Notes: a model not told the origin generated them from the sequence alone. DNA of 64,000 bases from Lentzea sp. NBRC 105346 (GCF_030269605.1 NZ_BSTQ01000009.1:282955-346954); one strand, 5' to 3'; shown: positions 34,632-44,191, counted from the first letter of the stretch. Made by a program: numbers and translations.

Positions 34632-35206
34632 ACCACCAGGCCGGGACGCTCTGGGTGGTCGTAGCGCACGTTCACGTCCGCCACGGGTTCGTAGTCGTCG
34701 TAGGCCGGGATCGTCCACTGGAGATCGGGATCCGTGCGACGTCGCAGCGCGGCGGGGGAGAGCCACAGGTGGACGGTCAGGTCGGCGGGCAGCCACCGGT
34801 CCAGCAGCAACGTGCCGTCGACCAGCACGACACCGCTGTCCGGCAGCTCGACGTAGTCCGCGCGGCTGGCCCGGTCGGTCGCCGCGTTCCACAACGACGG
34901 CAGCACCTTGTCCCCGGAGTCCAGCACTTCCCGTTGCAGCCCGCCGAAGTCGAACCAGTCGTGCCGGTAGGAGTACGGGTCCGTGCGCCCGTGTTCGAGC
35001 CGCAACGAGGCCGGCCGCAGGAAGTCCGTTGTGGACACCCGCACGGCCGGGCGTCCCAGCGTCCGCAGTGGTTCCACCAGCGCGTCGGCGAGCTCACCGG
35101 TGCCGAACGCGCCGTCGATGATCACCCGAGCCCGGCCCGGCAACGGAACTATTCGCTGTACCAACTCCGAGACCAAGGTCTCCTGGGACAGGGGGCGAAC
35201 CTTCAC
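34625..35206 (-). CDS. uridine-kinase-like P-loop protein with altered Walker A
   Basis: 193 residues from GTG 35206, whose GTGA overlaps the preceding stop; the longer open frame runs antisense to the upstream gene's protein and is not used. The fold is uridine kinase-like: RARVIIDGAFGTGELADAL at the P-loop position, TTDFLRPASLRLEHGRTDP, YDWFDFGGLQREVL-type segment and VVLVDGTLLLDRWLPADLTVHLWL (Walker B). The Lys and Ser/Thr of GxxGxGK(S/T) are replaced (GAFGTGEL), so nucleotide binding may be lost. A pseudo-kinase or altered enzyme is likely. Confidence 0.65.
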   Translation of the reverse strand: MKVRPLSQETLVSELVQRIVPLPGRARVIIDGAFGTGELADALVEPLRTLGRPAVRVSTTDFLRPASLRLEHGRTDPYSYRHDWFDFGGLQREVLDSGDKVLPSLWNAATDRASRADYVELPDSGVVLVDGTLLLDRWLPADLTVHLWLSPAALRRRTDPDLQWTIPAYDDYEPVADVNVRYDHPERPGLVVS

Positions 35207-35745
35207 GGTGTCCAGTCCACCCAGGCGAGGTCCCACCAGATGTCGCCGGAAGAGAGCATGGCTTCGATCTTTTTGCCTTCCAGCCGGATCGCCTCGGCTT
35301 CGGCGGCCGAGTACTTGCCGACGGCGACGTCGCGTTCGAACTCGTCGAGGTCCAACTGTTCCCAGCGCCCGTCGAGGTGCATGCGGTAGTCGAGCGCGTG
35401 GTCGAGGGTGTTGAACCCGTCGTCCGTGCGCTCGAACGGTGCCTGCAGGTTGAGGTAGAAGTCGCTGAACACCCGGTCCGGCCCGCGCCAGAACAGGTCC
35501 ACGGAGTACGCGTCGCCGGGCCGGTGCAGCATCAGCTTGCCGTTGCCGCGCCAGAACCCGCGTGACGGCTTGTCCCACGGGTGCGGGTAGTGGTGCTCCG
35601 GATAGTTCAGCGGTGTGCCGGGTTCGACGAACACGGCCAGGAGGTCCGGTGAGTCGGCCACGACTCGTGTCGGCATCTCGGACCACACCCGGCCGTGCAG
35701 GACCTCCCGGCGCACCGCCACGTCACCCGGTTCGAACAACCTCAT
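35203..35745 (-). CDS. DUF402 domain protein
   Basis: 180 residues. It carries the DUF402 pattern: RREVLHGRVWSEMPTRVV, LLAVFVEPGT, YSVDLFWRGPDRVFSDFYLNLQAPFERTDDGFNTLDHALDYRMHLDG and the DEFERDVAVGKYSAAEAEAI end. DUF402 proteins include nucleoside-diphosphatase-like and tRNA-modifying enzymes; Asp/Glu residues (DGFNTLDHALD) that bind metal in the family are kept. It is coupled by overlap to the kinase-like gene downstream and overlaps 23 bases with the monooxygenase gene upstream. Confidence 0.8.
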   Translation of the reverse strand: MRLFEPGDVAVRREVLHGRVWSEMPTRVVADSPDLLAVFVEPGTPLNYPEHHYPHPWDKPSRGFWRGNGKLMLHRPGDAYSVDLFWRGPDRVFSDFYLNLQAPFERTDDGFNTLDHALDYRMHLDGRWEQLDLDEFERDVAVGKYSAAEAEAIRLEGKKIEAMLSSGDIWWDLAWVDWTP

Positions 35746-37003
35746 GATTCGAATCTAGTTGCTCCGTCGTGTCGCGGAGTTCGGTTTCGGCGGCCATGAA
35801 CTTCCGCTTGAGCGCCGGCACCCGGTTCGTGACGCGGAGGAACGTGCGGAAACCCGCCAGCATCAGGCGTCCGATCACCGGCTTGTGGATCGGCGCGCTG
35901 CCGTCGATCTGGTCGCGCGACTCGAGTACGGCCTTGAACCCGTACTCCCGCATGTCCGCCTCGTACGCGGCAATCGCCGGGATCAGCTCCTCGGTGCCCT
36001 GCGAAACAGCGATCAGCTTGCGGCACAACGCCTGCGCGTCACGCAACGCCGTGTTGGCGCCGATCCCGCGACCGGGCGTCATGGTGTGGATCGCGTCGCC
36101 GAGCAGCGTCACGTTGCTCGGCTCCCACGCGCCGAACGGCTCCGACGTGCGGATGTGGATCTTGAACACGGTCTCCGGGTCGGCCTTGCGCACCAGCTCC
36201 CGCAGCGCCGGGTGCCACGACGGCGTCAGGTCCAGCACCACCTGCTTGAGCTGCTCCGGCGTGGCGTCGCGCAGCGCGGGGAACTTGTCGTTCGACGCCG
36301 AGTAGCCCCACATCAGGTAGTCGGGCTCGACGTCCTGACCGTCGAACACCATGTGGTGGATGATCAGGCTGGCTCCGCGCGGCGCGAACAGCAGCGTGAT
36401 CGCCTCGTCCGCGCCCGGCGGCACCTCGACGCCCGGTTCCAGCCACACCTTGCCCGCGATCGCGGTGACGCCGGAGTCCACGACCTGCGCCTGCGGCAGG
36501 TACTGCTTGCGCACGCGGGAGTTCGCGCCGTCCGCCGCGACCAGCACGTCGCCGGTCGCGCTGGTGCCATCCGCGAAGAACGCGGTGACGGTGCCGTCGT
36601 CGTTGCGGGCGAAGCTCGTGAACGTCTTGTCGAACCGCACGACGTCGTCCAGGCCCATCAGCAACGCCTTGCGCATCGCGGAGCGGCTCACCGACTTCTC
36701 GCTGCGCACCGGGTCCGACCCCGGATCCACGTCGGCGGTGAGCAGCTCGCGAAGCTTCTCGGTCCGCATGTTCATGTGCCGGATCGGCCGCGCGCAGGTG
36801 CGGACGAACTCCGCGAACACCTCCGGCGGCAGGCACTCGGCCAGCGCCCGGCTGCCGTCGGGACTGATCCCGACGCGATAGCCCAGGATCCGATGCTGCG
36901 GGTCTCTGTCCCGTTCGAACACGGTCACGTCGATGCCGGCCCGCTTCAGCCCGTGCGCCAGGCACAGCCCGCCGGTCCCCGCCCCGATCACCAGTACGCG
37001 CAT
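35723..37003 (-). CDS. FAD-dependent monooxygenase (aromatic hydroxylase type)
   Basis: 426 residues. The FAD fold starts at residue 1 (MRVLVIGAGTGGLCLAHGLKRAG), and the DG motif VLVAADGANSRVRKQYLP near residue 155 and GD motif VTLLGDAIHTMTPGRGIGANTALRDA near 290 are complete. It belongs to the family with PhzS, MHPCO and tetracycline-inactivating TetX. A substrate cannot be assigned. The three genes downstream (DUF402, kinase-like, and perhaps DUF6412) overlap or abut it. A perfect 10-base inverted repeat lies just upstream of the start, suggesting TetR-type control. Confidence 0.85.
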   Translation of the reverse strand: MRVLVIGAGTGGLCLAHGLKRAGIDVTVFERDRDPQHRILGYRVGISPDGSRALAECLPPEVFAEFVRTCARPIRHMNMRTEKLRELLTADVDPGSDPVRSEKSVSRSAMRKALLMGLDDVVRFDKTFTSFARNDDGTVTAFFADGTSATGDVLVAADGANSRVRKQYLPQAQVVDSGVTAIAGKVWLEPGVEVPPGADEAITLLFAPRGASLIIHHMVFDGQDVEPDYLMWGYSASNDKFPALRDATPEQLKQVVLDLTPSWHPALRELVRKADPETVFKIHIRTSEPFGAWEPSNVTLLGDAIHTMTPGRGIGANTALRDAQALCRKLIAVSQGTEELIPAIAAYEADMREYGFKAVLESRDQIDGSAPIHKPVIGRLMLAGFRTFLRVTNRVPALKRKFMAAETELRDTTEQLDSNHEVVRTG

Positions 37004-37010
37004 GACTCTC

Positions 37011-37035
37011 TCCTCACTAAGTCTCTTAGTGAGGA
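37011..37035. promoter_or_regulatory. TetR-like operator upstream of the monooxygenase gene
   Basis: TCCTCACTAA (37011-37020) and TTAGTGAGGA (37026-37035) are perfect arms around GTCTC. The left arm is 7 bases before the ATG and covers its ribosome-binding site. No TetR gene is near, so either the regulator is distant or another protein binds. Confidence 0.6.
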
Positions 37036-37060
37036 AGATATTCAGATGGCGAGAGTCTTG

Positions 37061-38518
37061 TCAACCGTCTTGAAGTGCTCGCTTCAGTCGGGTGGCCGCC
37101 AGCGCGTACCGGACGTCGTTGCTGGGCAGCAGCTTGACCAGCTGTTCCAGCACCTCGGTGTCGTGCTCGCCGGAGTCGGTCTGCGCGAACCGCCACAGCG
37201 CGTCCCCGTCCTGCCCGGCCAGCAGCCCGCGGCGCACACCGGCCGCGAGGTCGTCGCGTTCGTCCCGCACGACCGGCGCCTCGGACCGGGCGAGCAGCGA
37301 CCCGCGGTACCGGTCCGCCGCCTCGCGCACGTCACCGTTCGCCAGCGCGCGGCGGACGGCGAGGAAGTCCCCGCCCACCTCGGCGTGCAGCCGGTACGGC
37401 CGGGTGTGCAGCACGCCCTCGCCCAGCTGCGCGCGCAGCCGGTGCATCTCGGCGCGCACGGTCGTCGGGTTGCCGCGCTCGCCGTAGAGCCGCAACGCCA
37501 GTTGTTCCGCGGTCAGGCCGCCGCCCTGCAACGCGAGCGCGGTGAGCAGCTCGGCGTGCCGCAGCGACAGCGGGATCTCGCGGCCGTCGAGGACGGCGAC
37601 CGGCGGGTCCATGCCGAGGAACGACAGCGTCAGCCGGGGCAGCCGGTTCGGCCGGCGCTCGCGCGGGACGCGCAGCAGGAAGCCCTCGCCGAGCGGTTCG
37701 AGCACGGCTTCGCGGCCGTCCGGCAACGTCATCCGGTCGCTGGTCACGTCCATGCGCGTGGGTAGCAGGCCGTGCGGTTCGGCGGCGAGCACGCGCCCGG
37801 TCGGACTCAGCAGCGCGCCCGGTTCACCGCGCAACGCGATCAGGTGCCGCATGTTGCGGGCGCGCAGCGCCTCGTCCTGCTGGGCGAGCCGGACCTGCAG
37901 CTGGCTCTCGGCGAGCCGGGCGGACGCGGAGACGAGCGCGACCATCGCGGGATGCATGGTCTCCAGCGGGCCGCTGAGGTCGATCACGCCGATCGTGCGG
38001 CCGGTGTCCGGGTCGCGCACGGGACTCGCCGCGCACGTCCAGCCGTGATAGGTCCGCACGAGGTGTTCGGCCGAGTGCACCGTGACCGTGCCGTTCACCG
38101 CGAGCGCCGTGCCCATCGCGTTCGTGCCCGCCGCGTCCTCGGACCAGCGGGTGCCCTCGCCGAGCCCGACGTTCTCCGCGGTGAGCCGCACGTCGTTGGC
38201 GCCCTCGCACCAGAGGATGTGCCCGCGGTCGTCACAGATGATCATGATCTGCCGGGCTTCCTCACCGAAGCCCAGCAGCGTCTCGCGCAACATCGGCAGC
38301 GTGGGATGCAGGACGTGCTGCTCGCGGATGTCCACGACCTCGTCGGCGTGGTAGATCACCGGGGCCGAGTGCAGGTCCGGGTTGACGTTCGCGGCGAGTG
38401 ACCGCTGCCACGACTCCGAGATCACGGAACGTGGCGCATCAGCCGTGCGAGTACCACTCAGCACGGCGTCACGCAGCCGGCCTAGCAACAGCGCGTGGTG
38501 GGCGGGGTTGTGGGCCAC
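37061..38518 (-). CDS. GAF-domain transcriptional regulator with winged-helix end
   Basis: 485 residues from GTG 38518 (GGATGGA upstream); a TTG at 38539 would add 7 residues. N-terminal region [17 protein letters not shown] and a GAF domain (about 75-215) match the sensory half of AcoR-type regulators: [68 protein letters not shown]. There is no AAA+ domain; instead a wHTH ([50 protein letters not shown]) near 330-385. It is divergent from an aldehyde dehydrogenase gene, the standard target of this family. Confidence 0.85.
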   Translation of the reverse strand: MAHNPAHHALLLGRLRDAVLSGTRTADAPRSVISESWQRSLAANVNPDLHSAPVIYHADEVVDIREQHVLHPTLPMLRETLLGFGEEARQIMIICDDRGHILWCEGANDVRLTAENVGLGEGTRWSEDAAGTNAMGTALAVNGTVTVHSAEHLVRTYHGWTCAASPVRDPDTGRTIGVIDLSGPLETMHPAMVALVSASARLAESQLQVRLAQQDEALRARNMRHLIALRGEPGALLSPTGRVLAAEPHGLLPTRMDVTSDRMTLPDGREAVLEPLGEGFLLRVPRERRPNRLPRLTLSFLGMDPPVAVLDGREIPLSLRHAELLTALALQGGGLTAEQLALRLYGERGNPTTVRAEMHRLRAQLGEGVLHTRPYRLHAEVGGDFLAVRRALANGDVREAADRYRGSLLARSEAPVVRDERDDLAAGVRRGLLAGQDGDALWRFAQTDSGEHDTEVLEQLVKLLPSNDVRYALAATRLKRALQDG

Positions 38519-38608
38519 CGATCCATCCGGATAGTGCAACGAGCATGCAACGTTCTGCCTCGTAGCTTCTCACCTTCCCACCAACCGGCAGCAAGCGGGA
38601 GTCGAGAA

Positions 38609-39958
38609 ATGACGAAGTACGCGGCACCGGGGCAGCCCGGCGGTGTCGTCGCGTACCGGTCCCGGTACGACCACTTCATCGGTGGCGAGGACGTCCCGCC
38701 CGCCGGCGGGGCCTACCTCGAGGTTGTCAGCCCGGTCACCGGTGAGGTGTTCACCGAGGTCGCGGCGGGTGGGGCCGAGGACATGGACAGAGCGCTGGAC
38801 GCCGCCCACGGCGCCGCGCGCGCCTGGGGACGCACCTCGGCGGCCGAGCGCGCGACCGTGCTGTCCGAGATCGCCGACCGCGTCGAGGAGAACCTGACCG
38901 AGCTCGCCGTCGCGGAGACGTGGGACAACGGCAAGGCCGTCCGCGAGACGCTGACGCTCGACATCCCGCTCGTCGTGGACCACTTCCGGCACTTCGCGGG
39001 CGCCATCCGGGCCCAGCAGGGCGGCGCGGTGCCCGGCGCGGACGACGTCGTCGCGTACCGGTTCCACGAGCCGATCGGCGTGGTGCGGCAACGCCTCCCG
39101 TGGAACTTCCCGCTGCTCATGGCGGCGTGGACGCTCGCGCCCGCGTTGGCGGCGGGCAACACCGTCGTGCTGGAGCCGGCCGGGGAGACGCCCGCGTCGC
39201 TGCACATCCTGATGGGCTTCATCGCCGACCTGCTGCCACCCGGTGTGGTGAACGTGGTCACCGGATCAGGCGAGGAGTCCTTGCTGGCGGGCAAGAGCCC
39301 CAACATCTTCTTCGCCGACGTCGCCGCCCAGCGGGACGCTTTCTTCGACAAGGCGCTCGAGGGTTTCGCGATGTTCGCGCTGAACCAGGGCGAGGTGTGC
39401 ACCACCCCGTCGCGCGCGTTGATCCAGACGTCGATGTACGAGCAATTCCTGCACTCCGCGACCGTGCGCACCGAGGCGATCCGGCAGGGCGACCCGCTGG
39501 ACACCGACACCATGATCGGCGCGCAGGTCAGCCGCACCCAATGGGAGCGGGTGCTGGAGTACATCGAGATCGGCAAGCGCGAGGGCGCGCGGCTGGTGTG
39601 CGGTGGCGAGGCCTACGAGTGGGGCGGCGGGTTCTACGTCACGCCGACGATCTTCGAGGGCGACAACAAGATGCGGATCTTCCAGGAGGACATCCTGGGC
39701 CCGGTCGTCGCGGTCACCCGGTTCGACGACTTCGACGACGCCGTGAAGATCGCCAACGACACGCGGCGCGGGCTCGGTGCCGGCGTGTGGTCGCGCGACG
39801 GCAACCTGGCGTACCGGCTCGGCCGCGAGATCCACGCGGACCGGGTGTGGATCAACAACTACCACGCATACCCGGCCGACAGCGCCGTGCTCGCCGACTA
39901 CCAGCAGACCAAGCACCTCCTGGTCAGCTACTCCGACCAGGCCCAGGGCTTCTTCTAG
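38609..39958 (+). CDS. aldehyde dehydrogenase, internally shortened (probably inactive)
   Basis: 449 residues, against about 506 for the ExaC/AldA type it resembles. Well conserved at the start ([40 protein letters not shown]) and in [15 protein letters not shown] with the catalytic Cys near 263. However, the stretch from the NAD-binding helix to LELGGK, with the general-base Glu, is missing: [23 protein letters not shown] joins directly. The NAD Lys is Glu (VLEPAGET). The C-terminal GGYKQSGIGRE loop is also missing ([16 protein letters not shown]). The frame is open throughout and codon use is normal, so these are in-frame losses. The adjacent GAF regulator is intact. Confidence 0.8.
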   Translation: MTKYAAPGQPGGVVAYRSRYDHFIGGEDVPPAGGAYLEVVSPVTGEVFTEVAAGGAEDMDRALDAAHGAARAWGRTSAAERATVLSEIADRVEENLTELAVAETWDNGKAVRETLTLDIPLVVDHFRHFAGAIRAQQGGAVPGADDVVAYRFHEPIGVVRQRLPWNFPLLMAAWTLAPALAAGNTVVLEPAGETPASLHILMGFIADLLPPGVVNVVTGSGEESLLAGKSPNIFFADVAAQRDAFFDKALEGFAMFALNQGEVCTTPSRALIQTSMYEQFLHSATVRTEAIRQGDPLDTDTMIGAQVSRTQWERVLEYIEIGKREGARLVCGGEAYEWGGGFYVTPTIFEGDNKMRIFQEDILGPVVAVTRFDDFDDAVKIANDTRRGLGAGVWSRDGNLAYRLGREIHADRVWINNYHAYPADSAVLADYQQTKHLLVSYSDQAQGFF

Positions 39959-40014
39959 TGCCGTTAAGGCCACCTTCACTGCGCTCAACGCAGTGAAGGT
40001 GGCCTTAACGGCAC
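39958..40014. terminator. 26-bp hairpin after the aldehyde dehydrogenase gene
   Basis: Perfect 26-base arms (39958-39983 and 39989-40014, starting GTGCCGTTAAGGCCACC) and a 5-base loop CTCAA. It begins at the last base of the stop codon. It lies between convergent genes (aldehyde dehydrogenase and GH20) and so can act as a terminator on both strands. Confidence 0.75.
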
Positions 40015-40075
40015 CACCCGAGACGCGCGCCGGGGTCGTTATGGGGCAGGAATGGCCCCGGCGCGCCCAGTCAGC

Positions 40076-41647
40076 TCACTTCTTCCAGGGAACCTGGGAA
40101 GAGGCGTAGTAGTTGATGCCCTGGATCTTCCAGCGTGGCGCGAACGCGCCCAGCCTCGGTGCGAACTTGTCCCAGTTCAACGCCGAAGACTGCGACCAGC
40201 CGAGCTCAGCGGCCACCGGCAGGCGCGGGAACGCCATGTACTCGATGTCCGCCGAGGTCTTGATGGTCTCGGTCCACAGTGGAGCCTCGACGCCGCGGAC
40301 CGAGCCCTCGCCGACCCCGGTGAGGTACGAGCCGGGATTCCAGCTGTAGGCGTCCTTGACCTCGATGTAGCCGGCCCAGTTGAGACCCAGCTTGGTGTTC
40401 TTGTTGTACTTCATGTCGAGGTAGATCTTGTTCGCCGGCGACATGACCACCTTGTTGCCGCGCTTGGCCGCGTCGGCGACCGCGGCGTTGGACTTCTCCG
40501 TGCCCCAGTACTGCGGCACGAGCGCGGTGTCGGTGGAGGTCTTGATGAACTCGTGCCAGCCGGTCGTCGTCTTGCCGTGCTTCTTGACGATCGGCAGCAC
40601 CTTGTTCATGAACTTCACGTAGTCGGCGTCCGGCGTCGAGAGTGCCTCGTCGCCGCCGATGTGGAAGTACGGGCCGGGCGTGAGCGCGGAGATCTCGCGC
40701 ACGACGTCGTCGATGAACTTGTAGGTGACGTCCTTCGCGATGCACAGCGAGCTGAAGCCGACGTCCGTGCCGGTGTAGAGCGGGCGCTTCTTGCCGTCGC
40801 AGTTGAGCTCGCCGTACGACGCCAGCGCGGCGTTGGTGTGGCCCGGCATGTCGAACTCGGGGATCACGGTGATGTTGCGGTCGGCCGCGTACTTCACGAC
40901 GTCGGAGTACTGCGCCTGCGTGTAGAACAGCTGGCCCTTGCGGCCGCCGACCTCGGTGCTGCCGCCGATCTTGGTGAGGTCCGGCCAGCTCTTGATCTCA
41001 ACCCGCCAGCCCTGGTCGTCGGACAGGTGCCAGTGGAAGTAGTTGATCTTGAACGCGGCGATCTGGTCGATGTAGCGCTTGACCTGGTCGACGGTGAAGA
41101 AGTGCCGCGCGACGTCGAGCATCGCGCCGCGGTGGGCGAACCGCGGGTAGTCGAGGATGCTCGCGCCCGGCACGGTCCACGGCCCGGCCTGCTTGGTCTT
41201 CGCCTCGACCTTCGGCGGCAGCAGCTGGCGCAGCGTGTTGACGCCGGCGAACAGGCCCGACGCGGTCTTCGCGCGGATCACGACGTTCTTGGGCGTGACG
41301 TCGAGCTGGTAGCCGTGGTCGCCCACCCGCGCGTCCGCGCCGATCAGCAGGGCGATGCCGGTGCCGGAGACGCCGTGCTCGATCGGCAGGGCGAAACCGG
41401 TCGAGGGACGGAGGACGCCCGCGAGGTACTCCGCGGGCTTGGTCGCCTCGGGCGAGCCGATTCCGATCTTGGCGTCGGCGGCGAGGGTGAACGTGATGTC
41501 GTTGTGCGCCTCCACCTGGACGGGGGCGGGGACGAGCTCCTGCAGAGACGACTTGACGGCGGCATCCGCCGAACCGACGACCATTCCGCTTGCTCCGAGC
41601 ACGAAGGCGACGAGTGCGGTCCGCACTCTCTGAGTTACCACTGCCAT
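40076..41647 (-). CDS. secreted GH20 beta-N-acetylhexosaminidase
   Basis: 523 residues. Signal peptide about 1-29 (TALVAFVLGASGMVVGSADA). An N-terminal GH20b-like domain precedes the barrel: ILDYPRFAHRGAMLDVARHFF, NYFHWHLSDDQGWRVEI, VIPEFDMPGHTNAALA, and PGPYFHIGGDEALSTPDADY near residue 332, with the catalytic Asp-Glu pair. It removes terminal GlcNAc from chitin oligosaccharides or glycans. A site resembling the DasR operator lies 80 bases upstream. The nearby genes are not part of a chitin cluster. Confidence 0.92.
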   Translation of the reverse strand: MAVVTQRVRTALVAFVLGASGMVVGSADAAVKSSLQELVPAPVQVEAHNDITFTLAADAKIGIGSPEATKPAEYLAGVLRPSTGFALPIEHGVSGTGIALLIGADARVGDHGYQLDVTPKNVVIRAKTASGLFAGVNTLRQLLPPKVEAKTKQAGPWTVPGASILDYPRFAHRGAMLDVARHFFTVDQVKRYIDQIAAFKINYFHWHLSDDQGWRVEIKSWPDLTKIGGSTEVGGRKGQLFYTQAQYSDVVKYAADRNITVIPEFDMPGHTNAALASYGELNCDGKKRPLYTGTDVGFSSLCIAKDVTYKFIDDVVREISALTPGPYFHIGGDEALSTPDADYVKFMNKVLPIVKKHGKTTTGWHEFIKTSTDTALVPQYWGTEKSNAAVADAAKRGNKVVMSPANKIYLDMKYNKNTKLGLNWAGYIEVKDAYSWNPGSYLTGVGEGSVRGVEAPLWTETIKTSADIEYMAFPRLPVAAELGWSQSSALNWDKFAPRLGAFAPRWKIQGINYYASSQVPWKK

Positions 41648-41715
41648 CCTCCTGGCCAGGGGGGAACCAACGGGGGCGGCGGAAAGGTCACGGTTTCAGT
41701 CGGCCGGAGGACTGT

Positions 41716-41731
41716 CAAGGTCTGAACCAAT
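41716..41731 (-). promoter_or_regulatory. dre-like (DasR) site upstream of GH20 gene
   Basis: Leftward ATTGGTTCAGACCTTG agrees with the Streptomyces DasR consensus (TGGTCTAGACCA core) at TGGT and AGACC but has two central mismatches. Its position before a hexosaminidase gene fits GlcNAc control. TTGACA, a possible -35, overlaps its end. Confidence 0.35.
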
Positions 41732-41734
41732 CGC

Positions 41735-43231
41735 TCAGAACTTCGGCTTGCCGACACCTTTCCAGCGGTCCCGGAACTCCGCGGCCGTGTTCTCCACGAT
41801 GGCGGTCTCGCGGCCGTGCAGCAGGCCGAACGTGAAACCGTTCTCGTCACCGATGCCCAGCTGACGCAGCACGGGCCGCGCCACGACGGCGTCCTGGTGC
41901 TCGCCGAGCAGCGTCTGCAGGTCCTTGGCCTGCTTGCGGTAGGACTTCGCGGGCTTGCCGAACACCGGCTCGGCGATCTCCGTCGCGTACCGCAGGCGCT
42001 TGGCGGCCTTGCGGGAGTCGTGCATCGCGAGGTCGCGCTGGTGCGGGTCCTCCTCGGACAGCGCGCGCTCGGCTCGTTTCTTCAGCTTCCGGTACGTCTT
42101 GGTGATCAGCTCCGGCAACACCTTGCGCGCGGGTTCGGCGGCGAGCGCCGTGATCGGCGGGTCGGCGAGCAGCCGGTCGATCGAGTCCAGCAGCGCGAAG
42201 TACCGGTCGCTGTCCAGCGTCTCAACGGAGTCGTTGTGCGCCTGGGCCTCCAGCGGGGCGAAGTGGCGGGTGAGCCGTGCGGCGACGTCACCGAGCACCA
42301 GCTCCGGTTCGAGCGCGTGCAACGCGTCCTCGAACCGCATCCGCAGCACCTCGAGGTCACGTTGCCGGCCGAGCACGCCGGCGACCCACTTGAGCTCGTC
42401 GATCAGGTCCTGCGTCTCTTCGCGCTCGAGGATCGTCCCGTACGCCTGCAGCGCGCTGCGCATCCGCCGCGTGGCGACCCGCAGCTGGTGCACGGCGTCG
42501 TCCTCCTGGCGCCGGACCATCGGGTCCTGTGCCTTCAGCGCCGCGGCCTGCTCGTGCAGATACGCCAGCACCACGTCGCCCGCCGTGGACTTCTTGTGCG
42601 CCTTGGGTTTCCTCGTTTTGTCACCGAGGCGGTCGCCCAGCAGCTGGGCGAGCTTGGAGGTCGCTTCCGATCGGTGGATGCCCGCGTCGCCGAGCCGTTC
42701 CTCGACCGTGTCGAGCAGCTCCGGCGTGCCGTTCTCGCCGAGCTCGACCTCGATCTCGCGCCACGAGTTGGTGGTCGTCGACTCACCCATGGTCTGCGCG
42801 GTGACCACGTCGTCGACGACCTCGACGAGCAGCTGTCCCGCGTCGTCGACGAGCTGCCAGCGCTGCCTGCTGGTCTTGATCTGCGCGACGGGACCCAGTT
42901 CGGCGCCACGGGTGTGGACGCGGACGAGGCTGGCGAGATCCTTCGGCGGCTTCTTGGTCGCGCGGCCGAGCGGCAGGCGCAGTTCCTCGCGGCTGTCGGT
43001 GCCCTTGGGCAGCTTGAGGTGCCAGCCCGCGTCGTCGCCGCCGGTGCGCCTGCGCAACGTCAGACCGGCCTTCGCCAGCCGGAGATCGGCGGTGTCGAAG
43101 TAGGTGGCTTCGAGATCTAGTTGTTCCGGACCGGCCTCGGCCGCGACGCCCGGCACGTCGCCCAGCGCGGGGAGGCTACTTCCGGAGGCGGCCTCATATT
43201 TGCGCTCTGTTTCAGTCACTGAGGTCGTCAT
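41735..43231 (-). CDS. CYTH and CHAD domain protein
   Basis: 498 residues. The CYTH domain (1-200) starts with the signature ETERKYE (ExExK) and has DLEATYFDTADLRLAKAGLTLRRRTGG and WHLKLPKG, a triphosphate tunnel fold that cuts or uses polyphosphate or triphosphate substrates. The CHAD domain (about 215-490) is helical with conserved His/Lys/Arg: VHQLRVATRRMRSALQAYGTIL and LAMHDSRKAAKRLRYATEI, which bind polyphosphate. The fused form is common in actinobacteria. It would act in the cytosol in polyphosphate metabolism. Confidence 0.92.
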   Translation of the reverse strand: MTTSVTETERKYEAASGSSLPALGDVPGVAAEAGPEQLDLEATYFDTADLRLAKAGLTLRRRTGGDDAGWHLKLPKGTDSREELRLPLGRATKKPPKDLASLVRVHTRGAELGPVAQIKTSRQRWQLVDDAGQLLVEVVDDVVTAQTMGESTTTNSWREIEVELGENGTPELLDTVEERLGDAGIHRSEATSKLAQLLGDRLGDKTRKPKAHKKSTAGDVVLAYLHEQAAALKAQDPMVRRQEDDAVHQLRVATRRMRSALQAYGTILEREETQDLIDELKWVAGVLGRQRDLEVLRMRFEDALHALEPELVLGDVAARLTRHFAPLEAQAHNDSVETLDSDRYFALLDSIDRLLADPPITALAAEPARKVLPELITKTYRKLKKRAERALSEEDPHQRDLAMHDSRKAAKRLRYATEIAEPVFGKPAKSYRKQAKDLQTLLGEHQDAVVARPVLRQLGIGDENGFTFGLLHGRETAIVENTAAEFRDRWKGVGKPKF

Positions 43232-43384
43232 CAGCTATTCATACCTTGTTTCGTCGCAGTTCACACGGGGCCGTGACCGTGTGTGATCACGGGTTACCCC
43301 GGCCAGGCAAACCTTCAATCACTGGCGCGTGCATTCGCGGGACAAGGCCATTTTCCGGCGTGCACATGGGGTTCGCTTGTTCGC

Positions 43385-44191
43385 GTGCCTCCCACTGAGA
43401 AGGAGCGGCTCGACGCGATCGAGCCAAAGGTCGCCACCCTGATCAGTCACGTCGCGCAGCTCAACGACGAGCTCGCCCGCGTGACCGCCCGCCTCGTCGT
43501 GCTGGAGCGGCGCCTGTCCGGAGCCGCCGACGGCGAGCTGATCAACCTCGACTCGGTCGACGGCTGCGCCGACCTGGTCGACGCGCTGCGGCAGGCATGG
43601 GACGCCGAACAGGAGATCCTGGCCGACAACAAACGGGTCGCGCTGCGCCAGGGCGTCGCCGATTTCGAGGACATGAGGAGCCGCCTGGCGTCCTTGCGCG
43701 CGAAGCTCGACGGCCGCGTGCCGCGGTACGACCGCGACGCGCTGGACCACGAGGCGCGGCAGCTGGAGTGGCAGATCAACGCCAACCAGGCCGACTACGA
43801 GGCCGCCGTCGCCCGGCTGGAGTCGGACGCGGCCGCCACCGCCGAGAACTGGCGGCAGGAGGCCGTCGTCGCGGGGGAGAAGGCGCGGGCCGAGATGCAG
43901 GACTTCGCCGCCGCGCGGGTGCGGTCGGCCATGGCCTCCGGGGCGCGGATGCCGGTGTGGTTCCGGGTGGGGCTCGGGGAGATCGTGTCACCCGACCCCT
44001 CGGCCTGGCTCGCCGCCGCCACCGCGCTCGTGGCCTACCGGCTCGAGTACGGGATCGACGACTCCGTCGCACCGATGGGGGCGCCGCCGAGCGCGGCGTC
44101 CGGGTCGGAGGCCTGGGTGCGGCGGACCAACGTGCACACCGACATCGCGGGTCAGCTGGCGGAGTTGAACGCGACGTTCCGACTCCAGTGA
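43385..44191 (+). CDS. coiled-coil hypothetical protein
   Basis: 268 residues from GTG 43385; no strong ribosome site is visible. N-terminal half is coiled coil (ERLDAIEPKVATLISHVAQLNDELARVTARLVVLERRL). The middle (60-200) is mostly long helices with acidic and basic residues (HEARQLEWQINANQADYEAAVARLE). The C-terminal third contains PVWFRVGLGEIVSPDPSAWLAAATALVAYRLEYG, which looks globular. There is no signal peptide or membrane segment. I do not recognise the family. It ends inside copy 2 of palindrome family P. Confidence 0.65.
   Translation: MPPTEKERLDAIEPKVATLISHVAQLNDELARVTARLVVLERRLSGAADGELINLDSVDGCADLVDALRQAWDAEQEILADNKRVALRQGVADFEDMRSRLASLRAKLDGRVPRYDRDALDHEARQLEWQINANQADYEAAVARLESDAAATAENWRQEAVVAGEKARAEMQDFAAARVRSAMASGARMPVWFRVGLGEIVSPDPSAWLAAATALVAYRLEYGIDDSVAPMGAPPSAASGSEAWVRRTNVHTDIAGQLAELNATFRLQ

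Noticed and set aside
35207..35686. N-terminal extension of the kinase-like protein
   Set aside because: It overlaps the DUF402 gene in a different frame; GTG 35206 forms a GTGA coupling and begins the recognisable fold.
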